Origin: a virus
Virus record (IMG/VR): IMGVR_UViG_3300026320_000022
Span: 1-29,598 of that record
Strand: one strand, 5' to 3'
DNA: 29,598 bases
Part shown: positions 6,852-12,905 of the stretch, one piece after another
Layout: every line of letters starts with the position of its first letter
How positions within the stretch are numbered: position 1 is the first letter of the stretch
Program-made: the position numbers and the translations under genes
The notes under the pieces: model-generated
The model's input: the letters and a program-made list of their open reading frames with translations, nothing else
Databases searched by the model: none
What the model was told of the DNA's origin: nothing

Positions 6852-7442
6852 ATGTACTTCGAGAAAGAGATCGGCCAGGGCCGCGCCTTCATGGAGCTGG
6901 AGCGCCGGACGGACGGCGGTTTCGGCATCAAGCGCCGCGGGTTCATCCAGCGCGCCAAGGGCCGCCCGGTCCAGCAGCAGCAGGCGACGGAATCGCCGCT
7001 CATCCACGACGGGTCTCAGACTATCCTGTCGACCGGGCAGGATTTCCGCAACTCGACGATCACTGGTACGACCCTAGCTGGTCCAAGCGGCAGTGGTCAG
7101 TACTTGTTGGTCACGCTCAGCACCGGTCGCACCATCACTCTGTTCACGTCGACGATGATCAATTTGTCGTCGGCCCAATCAGTGTATGGCGTCTGTCAGA
7201 ACAAGCCACGCGCTGGTGATGCGGTCGACGTCGGTATCTTTGGCATCACGAAGGTGGTGTCAGCATCCACTGCAATCGCTGGCGGATCATTGCTGCAAGC
7301 ATCATCCACATCATCCGGCTCAGTTGTTCCGTGGGCTAGCGGCAATGGCAGAGCAGTCGGCATCGCAATCGAGAACGCGCTTAGTGTCGGTGCGGTATTC
7401 ACTGCCTTCGTTGGCGGCGTCCAGATCGCGTCAAGCTTCTGA
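6852..7442 (+). CDS. Putative capsid decoration protein (DUF2190-like)
   Basis: This encodes 196 residues from ATG 6852 with a GGAGGAG ribosome binding site. The C-terminal half (GDAVDVGIFGITKVVSAST, then GNGRAVGIAIENAL) has the small beta-rich pattern of phage head decoration or cement proteins of the DUF2190 kind. These bind the outside of the mature capsid and stabilise it. The N-terminus is basic and Gln-rich (RPVQQQQ). It lies between the scaffold and capsid genes, the usual place. Its stop overlaps the next start (TGATG). The family match is by pattern only. Confidence 0.6.
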   Translation: MYFEKEIGQGRAFMELERRTDGGFGIKRRGFIQRAKGRPVQQQQATESPLIHDGSQTILSTGQDFRNSTITGTTLAGPSGSGQYLLVTLSTGRTITLFTSTMINLSSAQSVYGVCQNKPRAGDAVDVGIFGITKVVSASTAIAGGSLLQASSTSSGSVVPWASGNGRAVGIAIENALSVGAVFTAFVGGVQIASSF

Positions 7443-7771
7443 TGACCAAAGTCACGCAAATATATGCCAGTTTCAGTCCAGCAGTCCCCGCTGATGCGGT
7501 GGGCACAATGTGGATGAAATGGGAAGGCGGCTTTGGTCACGTTATCGTGGTCGCCGGAGTTACGTTCAACGGCACATCAAAACTCACCATGGGATGGGAT
7601 GCTGATTCGCCGTGGGCGTCTGGAGAGAGAATAGGTCTGGTTTCGTTGAACATGCCTTCCATAACTGCTGCTGGAGACTACACGTTCAACATGCCGGAAG
7701 GATTCCTTTCTTTTAAGTGCGATGTGAGTGGAGGAGCAATATCTGCGCTCACTGTCTTGGTGGTGCGTTAG
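7442..7771 (+). CDS. Small virion-like protein of unknown function
   Basis: This encodes 109 residues from ATG 7442, overlapping the previous stop. It is beta-rich (HVIVVAGVTFNG, then DYTFNMPEGFLSF) with no signal peptide. It probably belongs to the virion, as a second decoration or surface protein, because of its coupling to the preceding gene and its position before the capsid gene; no family is recognised. Its stop codon overlaps the stop of the HNH gene on the other strand by four bases. Its base composition is more AT-rich than the capsid gene. Confidence 0.6.
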   Translation: MTKVTQIYASFSPAVPADAVGTMWMKWEGGFGHVIVVAGVTFNGTSKLTMGWDADSPWASGERIGLVSLNMPSITAAGDYTFNMPEGFLSFKCDVSGGAISALTVLVVR

Positions 7772-8421
7772 CGGAGTTGATGCAGCGGATACGTTTTCTC
7801 GAACCAGGAGATCAGCGCCTTACGGTCGCGCGATGAGATGAGACGATGAACGGCTCGGTGGCAATCGAAGCACAGGCAGGCGAAGTTTTCGAACGTGTTG
7901 TTCGATTGATCTTCGTCAATGTGGTGCACGTGTATGGCGATCTCGCCGTACGCTGCGCCGCAGGCTTCGCACTTTGCCTCAGCGTGCTGCCAGCGTTTCC
8001 ACGCATCAGCGCCGTATCGTTCGAGAAGATCGTCCTGTTTTTGCTTGGGCGTGCATGGGCCTCTGCGCTTCTGGTATCTTTCATTCCGTTCACTGGCCGC
8101 CTCGTTGCATGCCGAACAATGAATGCGAAGACCAAGAGCGCGAGGCTGTCCGCAGTTAACGCAGAGACCTTGTCTCCTTCGTTCCTTTCGTTTTGCCGCC
8201 ATGCGGTTTTTGTTCCACTCCAGACATTTGGCGCAGAATGTCTTTCCGAGCGCGACGACTGGATCGCGACATCGAACGCAAATCTTCAAATTAGCTCTGG
8301 CGATAGCGCGGATGCTGTTCTCATGAACTCCCATGCGCCGAGCAACTTCAGCCGCATTACCAATTTGTTCCAGCAGTTCGAGAGCTTTTGTTCGATCGAT
8401 ATACTTTTGGGTCTTAGGCAT
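7768..8421 (-). CDS. HNH homing-type endonuclease
   Basis: This encodes 217 residues on the - strand from ATG 8421, preceded by a strong GGAGG seven bases upstream; a GTG at 8457 would extend it. The N-terminal 35 residues include a helix-turn-helix (NAAEVARRMGVHENSIRAIA) for DNA recognition. Three Cys pairs then form zinc ribbons (CVRC/CAKC, CVNC/CSAC, CEAC/CFDC). The catalytic HNH motif HVHHIDEDQSNN lies near residues 164-175, with CHRAVH closing it. Such enzymes nick or cut DNA and spread their own gene to related phages. It faces opposite to the head genes, is AT-richer than they are, and sits between the decoration and capsid genes, so it is probably an acquired mobile gene. Confidence 0.85.
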   Translation of the reverse strand: MPKTQKYIDRTKALELLEQIGNAAEVARRMGVHENSIRAIARANLKICVRCRDPVVALGKTFCAKCLEWNKNRMAAKRKERRRQGLCVNCGQPRALGLRIHCSACNEAASERNERYQKRRGPCTPKQKQDDLLERYGADAWKRWQHAEAKCEACGAAYGEIAIHVHHIDEDQSNNTFENFACLCFDCHRAVHRLISSRDRKALISWFEKTYPLHQLR

Positions 8422-8457
8422 GTTGCCGCCTCCAATGATCGAACAATCACCAGCCAC

Positions 8458-8540
8458 GTGTTGTCGTCAACACTACGTGGACGTCGCAGTCGGCAATCTG
8501 CAAACTTTGCAGAAAAGCCTTATGAAATAGGAGGTTAGCC
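8458..8540. other. Intergenic region upstream of the capsid gene
   Basis: Two short hairpins are seen: GTGTTG/CAACAC at 8458-8473 and CTGCAA/TTGCAG at 8498-8512. AGGAGG at 8529-8534 is the ribosome binding site for the capsid gene, six bases before its GTG. No clear promoter was found, although high capsid expression would benefit from one. Confidence 0.5.
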
Positions 8541-9557
8541 GTGCCCTCACCCACGTTCGGGGACGTCCACGTAGCTGCAGCGTTGACCCAAATTGCCGTC
8601 GCCTACTTCCAGAGCGACGACAACTACGTGGCGGACAAGGTTTTCCCGATGGTGCCGGTCCAGCACCAGACGGACGTCTACTTCGTGTGGAGCAAGGCGG
8701 ACTTCTTCCGCGACGAGGCGCAGGTCCGCGCCGACGCGTCGGAGTCGGCGGGCACCGGCGTCAACCTGACGACGCAGACCTACAGCGCCAAAGTTTGGGC
8801 ATTGCACCAGGACGTCGGTCCGCAGGTCCGCGCCAACCAGGACCCGGCGATCGACATCGATGTGGTGAGCACCCGCCAGCTGATGCAGAAGCTGATGATC
8901 AGGCGCGACCGCTTCTTCATGTCGAAGTACATGATCACGGGTGTCTGGAACACGCTGGGCGGCGGCGACGCCACCGGCACCACCGCGGCGCTCGGCAGTC
9001 CCGGGACCTTTGCGCCCGTATTCTGGGACGACGACGCGAACTCCGACCCTTTCACGGACATCGCGTTCGGCCAGACGACCATCCTGACGAACACCGGCTT
9101 CCTGCCGAACGTGTTCCTGATCTCGTGGAATGTCTACCAGGCGCTGCGCAAGCACCCGCTGGTGATCGATCGTATCAAGTACACGAACCCCGCGTTCGCC
9201 GGCACGATCACGCCGCAGCTCCTTGCGCAGGCGTTCGCGATCGACCGCATCGTGGTCAGCAAGGCCGTCTACAACACTGCGGCCGAGAACCTGAGTGCAT
9301 CGATGGCGTTCGTCGCCGGCAAGAACGCGCTGCTGCTCTACGTGCCGGGACAGCCCGGCCTGATGATCCCGTCGAGCGGCTACACCTTCGGCTGGCAGGC
9401 GTTCACCGGGCTGAACTCGCTGGGCATCAGGGTGTCGCAGATCCCGATGAACTGGTTGGGGCTCGGGACGATCCGCAACGAGGCTGAGATGGCGTTCGAC
9501 ATGCAGGTGGTCGGGGCCGACCTCGGGTTCTTCTGGTCAGCCATAACGACGGTCTGA
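8541..9557 (+). CDS. Major capsid protein (HK97-like)
   Basis: This encodes 338 residues from GTG 8541 with a strong AGGAGG ribosome binding site. The sequence has the composition and length of HK97-fold capsid proteins from phages with this head-gene order. An N-terminal helix is followed by DNYVADKVFPMVPVQHQTD, which resembles the start of such proteins. The middle includes a long helix (STRQLMQKLMIRRDRFF), and IDRIVVSKAVYN with FVAGKNALLLYVP resembles the A domain. It would form the icosahedral shell on the scaffold and be matured by the protease. No separate N-terminal delta domain is obvious; the protease may act on the scaffold instead. Confidence 0.85.
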   Translation: MPSPTFGDVHVAAALTQIAVAYFQSDDNYVADKVFPMVPVQHQTDVYFVWSKADFFRDEAQVRADASESAGTGVNLTTQTYSAKVWALHQDVGPQVRANQDPAIDIDVVSTRQLMQKLMIRRDRFFMSKYMITGVWNTLGGGDATGTTAALGSPGTFAPVFWDDDANSDPFTDIAFGQTTILTNTGFLPNVFLISWNVYQALRKHPLVIDRIKYTNPAFAGTITPQLLAQAFAIDRIVVSKAVYNTAAENLSASMAFVAGKNALLLYVPGQPGLMIPSSGYTFGWQAFTGLNSLGIRVSQIPMNWLGLGTIRNEAEMAFDMQVVGADLGFFWSAITTV

Positions 9558-9598
9558 TGTCGATAATTGCGACCAACAAGTAGGTAGAGAAAATCGAC

Positions 9599-9964
9599 AT
9601 GATCCCCATCCGTCACACCCACATCGGCGGCGGCAAGGTCGAGCGCCCGTTCCGGATGGGCGACAAGACGCTGCCGCGCGGCACGGTGCTCACCGGCGAC
9701 GAGGTGCGGTCTATCCGCACGTCGAACCGGTCTTCGCTGATCGACCGCGGCTACTTGGCGATATGGCCGATGGAGGCGGTCGCCCAGCAGGCCCAGCACT
9801 CATCCGAGCCGCAGGAGCGCCACATCGTGAACTGCGGGTTCGGCCGCTACAACGTGGTCGAGGGCCGCAGGCTCAACGAGCAGGCGCTCGACAGGGAGTC
9901 CGCCTACCTGCTGGCGGGGAAGCCGCTGCCGGCGAACGGCAAGGGCGACGACAAGTCGAACTGA
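9599..9964 (+). CDS. Phage head-region protein of unknown function
   Basis: This encodes 121 residues from ATG 9599, with an AGGTAGAG-type ribosome binding site upstream. The first half reads like a small beta-barrel (RPFRMGDKTLPRGTVLTGDE), and the second contains GFGRYNVVEGRRLNEQAL, a pattern I associate with small genes just after the capsid gene in related phages. The C-terminus is polar and probably disordered. It may help head completion or bind the capsid, but this is inferred from position. It ends 14 bases before the next start. Confidence 0.6.
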   Translation: MIPIRHTHIGGGKVERPFRMGDKTLPRGTVLTGDEVRSIRTSNRSSLIDRGYLAIWPMEAVAQQAQHSSEPQERHIVNCGFGRYNVVEGRRLNEQALDRESAYLLAGKPLPANGKGDDKSN

Positions 9965-9978
9965 GGAGAACCTGACAA

Positions 9979-10416
9979 ATGGGCGTCAGCGGCATCGTTC
10001 AACGCATCAAGGGCAAGGCCCAGGCCGACAACGTCTTCATCGGCAAGGGTGGCGTCAACGAGTACGTCTACGGTGTAGTGGACGCCAGCGTGACGCCTGG
10101 CTCTACTTTGCCGAACAACGGAGTCAGCATCGTCAAAACTAGCAGCGCGACACAGCTTCTGGTTCTTGCTGCGCCAGAGCCTGGGATCGAGAAGACGATT
10201 GTTGTCACGACCATGTCAACGATTGGTGGATTGACCATCAAGACGAACAGCACGGGCGTCGTGTTCTTCGACGGCGTCAACTCATTTTGGAAGGTTAGCA
10301 CGACGGCTGGCGTTGCCGGAGCGATGGTCTTGGTTGGCATTTCGACGGCGCAATGGGCCAACTTGGGCGTGTGGCCGAGCACCGTCGGTACAGCCGGCAT
10401 GAGCGCGAGCAGCTAA
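9979..10416 (+). CDS. Small beta-rich virion-like protein
   Basis: This encodes 145 residues from ATG 9979 with a GAGGAG ribosome binding site. The N-terminal helix-forming stretch (GVSGIVQRIKGKAQADNVF) is followed by repeated Thr/Ser/Val-rich strands (TTMSTIGGLTIKTNSTGVVF, then AGAMVLVGISTAQWANL). This fits a small structural or surface protein made in large amounts. It has no signal peptide and no recognised family. It begins a run of similar small Ser/Thr-rich genes, which could be substrates for the glycosyltransferases encoded nearby; that link is inference. Confidence 0.55.
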   Translation: MGVSGIVQRIKGKAQADNVFIGKGGVNEYVYGVVDASVTPGSTLPNNGVSIVKTSSATQLLVLAAPEPGIEKTIVVTTMSTIGGLTIKTNSTGVVFFDGVNSFWKVSTTAGVAGAMVLVGISTAQWANLGVWPSTVGTAGMSASS

Positions 10417-10460
10417 TTTGTGCTAAGGAACGCGACTTACCCATCGAAAGGATACCGCCA

Positions 10461-11360
10461 GTGAAGGTCGCGATACTCGGTACTGTCCCCACGTCCAAGA
10501 TGCTCGCCCCGTTCGAGGACGACACGTGGGAGATCTGGGTGTGCTCTCCCGGCAACCGCGGCGGCGTGATCCCCCGGGTGACGCGGTGGTTCGAGTTGCA
10601 CGGCGTCATCGACATGTATGGCCCCGAGAATAACGAGTGGCGCGGGCCGTACTTCGACTGGCTGAAGACGCAGTCGTTCCCTGTGTACATGCAGGAACCG
10701 AACGACCTGCTACCGCAGGCGAAGGTCTTCCCGCGCGACGCGCTGCTGAGGGAGTTTGGTTCCTTCGGGCGCAACAACTTCACGTCGTCGATCTCGTGGA
10801 TGATCGCCTACGCCATGCACCTCAAGACCGAGGAGATCGGCATCTACGGCGTCGACATGGCGGCGACGGAGGAGGCCTACGGCGCGCAGAAGTCGGGCTG
10901 CCTCAACATGATGTGGCTGGCCAACGATCGCGGGATCAAGGTGTCCGTGCCGCTGGAGTCCTGCCTCGCCAGCCCGCCGCCGTTGTACGGTTACGCCGAG
11001 GCGACGCGGATGGGCCGCAAGCTCTTCGTGAGGGAGTTGGAGATCAAGGCGGCATTGACCAACCACCGCGAGGTGGTCCGGCATCACTCCGAGCTAGTGA
11101 AACACTACGAGGGCGCGCTGGAGGCCATCCAGTACGTGCGCCGCACGTTCGTCGACGGCGAGCACGATGCCGAGTTGGACGCGGCTCCGGCCGAGATGAT
11201 CACCGCGGAGATGAAAGGTACGACCGCAGCGCCCGTGCGGACCGCGCCCGTGCGTGTTCCTGATGGCCTTGGTCCTGCCAGCATGGACGCTGAAAAGCTT
11301 CCCAGCGGTCTACTGGTGCCCAGGACGAAGGGCAACAGCGGCGAGCATCACCCGGAGTGA
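10461..11360 (+). CDS. Rossmann-like phage protein of unknown function
   Basis: This encodes 299 residues from GTG 10461, preceded by AAAGGA; the frame is open back to 10353, but that would overlap the previous gene. The N-terminus VKVAILGTVPTSK is a nucleotide- or sugar-binding Rossmann start. TRWFELHG, PVYMQEPND, and EIGIYGVDMA with a following QKSGC are conserved-looking motifs that I recall from uncharacterised phage proteins, sometimes found with glycosyltransferases. A charged helical section follows (HREVVRHHSELVKHYEGAL) and a Pro/Ala-rich tail. A role in nucleotide-sugar handling is possible but unproven. Confidence 0.6.
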   Translation: MKVAILGTVPTSKMLAPFEDDTWEIWVCSPGNRGGVIPRVTRWFELHGVIDMYGPENNEWRGPYFDWLKTQSFPVYMQEPNDLLPQAKVFPRDALLREFGSFGRNNFTSSISWMIAYAMHLKTEEIGIYGVDMAATEEAYGAQKSGCLNMMWLANDRGIKVSVPLESCLASPPPLYGYAEATRMGRKLFVRELEIKAALTNHREVVRHHSELVKHYEGALEAIQYVRRTFVDGEHDAELDAAPAEMITAEMKGTTAAPVRTAPVRVPDGLGPASMDAEKLPSGLLVPRTKGNSGEHHPE

Positions 11361-11363
11361 GCG

Positions 11364-11648
11364 ATGACGGTCTATGTCAGCGAGCACGTCAGCGACGCCA
11401 ACCCGAGGCAGCCAGGAAAGACGGCTATCGTCTCCTACTCGCTGTCGTCAGCTAGCACGGCTCCGTTCCCGGGGGCAGGAACGAAGTATATCCGCGTGAA
11501 CTCTGATGTTGGTTCGTTCATCTGCCTTAACTCGACGAGCACCGCCACGACGCCGACAGCGACCAACTCCTTTCATCTTCCAGCAATGGGGATTGGCGAA
11601 CCGTTCGCAGTGTCGACGGGCTTCAGGATCAACGTCGCATCGACCTAA
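11364..11648 (+). CDS. Small Ser/Thr-rich virion-like protein
   Basis: This encodes 94 residues from ATG 11364, a few bases after the previous stop, with GGAG upstream. It is beta-rich and full of Ser, Thr and Ala (SLSSASTAPFPGAG, then NSTSTATTPTATN), with no charge clusters, membrane segment or signal peptide. No family is recognised. It resembles other small proteins of this island in composition and probably belongs to the particle. The Thr-rich stretch would be an attractive glycosylation target. Confidence 0.55.
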   Translation: MTVYVSEHVSDANPRQPGKTAIVSYSLSSASTAPFPGAGTKYIRVNSDVGSFICLNSTSTATTPTATNSFHLPAMGIGEPFAVSTGFRINVAST

Positions 11649-11662
11649 GAGGAGATCACGTT

Positions 11663-12160
11663 ATGGCAAACTTCGGCGTTCAGCTTCTCGGCTCGGTCGG
11701 CGTCGCGTTCCGCTCGGCCGGCGTCATCTACGTCTCGACCGCGGCCGCATCGACACGCAGGATCAACTTGTACGAGGCCAACGTCGGGCAGGTGGCCAGC
11801 GCCTACGCCAACACGGACACCTCGATGCTGTGGGACGTGTCGCGGATCGGGGCCAGTGCGTCCCTTGCCTCCACCCTGGTCACCCCAAACCCGTTGGACG
11901 GCACGGCCAGCTCAGCTGCGCTTTCGACCTATTCCAATCTCGCGACGACGGAGGCGGTAGTCACCACCCAGGGCAACGGCCTGTCGCTATACAGCTGGCC
12001 CATCAACCAGCGCGGGTTCAACCGGTGGCGCGCTCTGGACGACGGCGACAACATCATCGTCCCGTCCGTCTCGCAGAACGGTCTCGCCATCCGCATGCTC
12101 TGCTCAGGCGGTGCCCAGGCGTTCTCGGGCATCGGGACGATAGCGTTTGGCGAGGCCTGA
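11663..12160 (+). CDS. Beta-rich virion-like protein
   Basis: This encodes 165 residues from ATG 11663, with a GAGGAG ribosome binding site. The sequence alternates short hydrophobic strands with small polar residues (VGVAFRSAGVIYVSTAAAST, ALSTYSNLATTEAVVTTQGN). It ends in a glycine-rich strand pair (IRMLCSGGAQAFSGIGTIAF). It looks like a capsid or tail surface component, but no family is recognised. Its stop overlaps the next start (TGATG), tying it to the two zinc-finger genes that follow. Confidence 0.55.
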   Translation: MANFGVQLLGSVGVAFRSAGVIYVSTAAASTRRINLYEANVGQVASAYANTDTSMLWDVSRIGASASLASTLVTPNPLDGTASSAALSTYSNLATTEAVVTTQGNGLSLYSWPINQRGFNRWRALDDGDNIIVPSVSQNGLAIRMLCSGGAQAFSGIGTIAFGEA

Positions 12161-12468
12161 TGAAGCTACAGAACTTCAAGCCTGGCGGGGTGACGTTCCG
12201 GAGCGACGGTTGGACGTGCGTCGAGATGCACAGTTCCACCTGCAGCCATTGCCAGCACGTCACCGAGTTTCCGTCCCTTAAGAAGATGACGGACTACATC
12301 GACTTCTGTCGGTCGTGCATGGAGGAAGTCTGCATAGATCGTCCGGGTCCTAACGGCACCACCATTCCGGGATGTGCCGGCAGGCCGTGCAGGTCTTGGC
12401 TCAAGAAGTGCGACATCGATGAGGCCGTCTATCGTCAGAAGTTTTATGGAAGCCTCACGGAATACTGA
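12160..12468 (+). CDS. Small zinc-finger-type phage protein
   Basis: This encodes 102 residues from ATG 12160 (TGATG overlap). Four Cys pairs or clusters are seen: CSHC, FCRSCMEEVC, GCAGRPC and a later KKC, enough for two zinc sites. The pattern CxHCQHVTEFPS and CxxCMxxxC is familiar from small proteins next to head genes in phages of Rhizobiales, where the role is unknown. It may bind nucleic acid or act in protein-protein contacts. It overlaps the next gene's start and is probably co-translated with it. Confidence 0.6.
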   Translation: MKLQNFKPGGVTFRSDGWTCVEMHSSTCSHCQHVTEFPSLKKMTDYIDFCRSCMEEVCIDRPGPNGTTIPGCAGRPCRSWLKKCDIDEAVYRQKFYGSLTEY

Positions 12469-12905
12469 TGGGACACTGCTTCAACTGCGTCCACTGGATC
12501 ATGGGCAAGAAGACCGTCTACAGCGACGGAACCGAGATATTCACGCCCACCTCGGCTCCTGGGAAGGGCCAGTGCCAGGCGCTGAATATCGAGACCCCGC
12601 CAGAGTTCGGCTGCAACGCCCATTCCCTCGGCGAAGTCCACGTCACCGTCACGCAGAAAGACGGTGCTCCCTGGCAGAATTTCGAATATCGGCCTTGCCC
12701 GGATTGTGGCGGGCGCGGTAGCACTCCAGAGGCCGGCATGTGTTATCGATGCTACGGCACGTCTCGGGTGCGCTTCTATGACGACGGCTACATCGGCGAA
12801 GAGCGGACCCGCCTCCACCCGAAGGAAACGGAACCGCCATGCATGGAACCGCCCACGATGACAAACGAACGACCCAATCCGTTCGTGGCCCAGGATACTC
12901 CGTAG
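12468..12905 (+). CDS. Zinc-finger protein with a DnaJ-like Cys motif
   Basis: This encodes 145 residues from ATG 12468 (TGATG overlap). The N-terminus has CFNCVHW, and residues about 78-100 carry CPDCGGRG followed by CYRCYGTSRVRF, a close match to half of the DnaJ-type Cys-rich zinc finger. DnaJ itself has four such repeats and a J domain, neither seen here. The C-terminus is Pro-rich and disordered. It overlaps the start of the methyltransferase fusion by 67 bases. A role as a folding or binding partner for neighbouring products is possible. Confidence 0.6.
   Translation: MGHCFNCVHWIMGKKTVYSDGTEIFTPTSAPGKGQCQALNIETPPEFGCNAHSLGEVHVTVTQKDGAPWQNFEYRPCPDCGGRGSTPEAGMCYRCYGTSRVRFYDDGYIGEERTRLHPKETEPPCMEPPTMTNERPNPFVAQDTP

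Noticed and set aside
8687-9487. A 266-residue + strand open frame inside the capsid gene
   Set aside because: It is a shifted frame of the capsid gene, rich in Arg, His and Gln, with no start signal.
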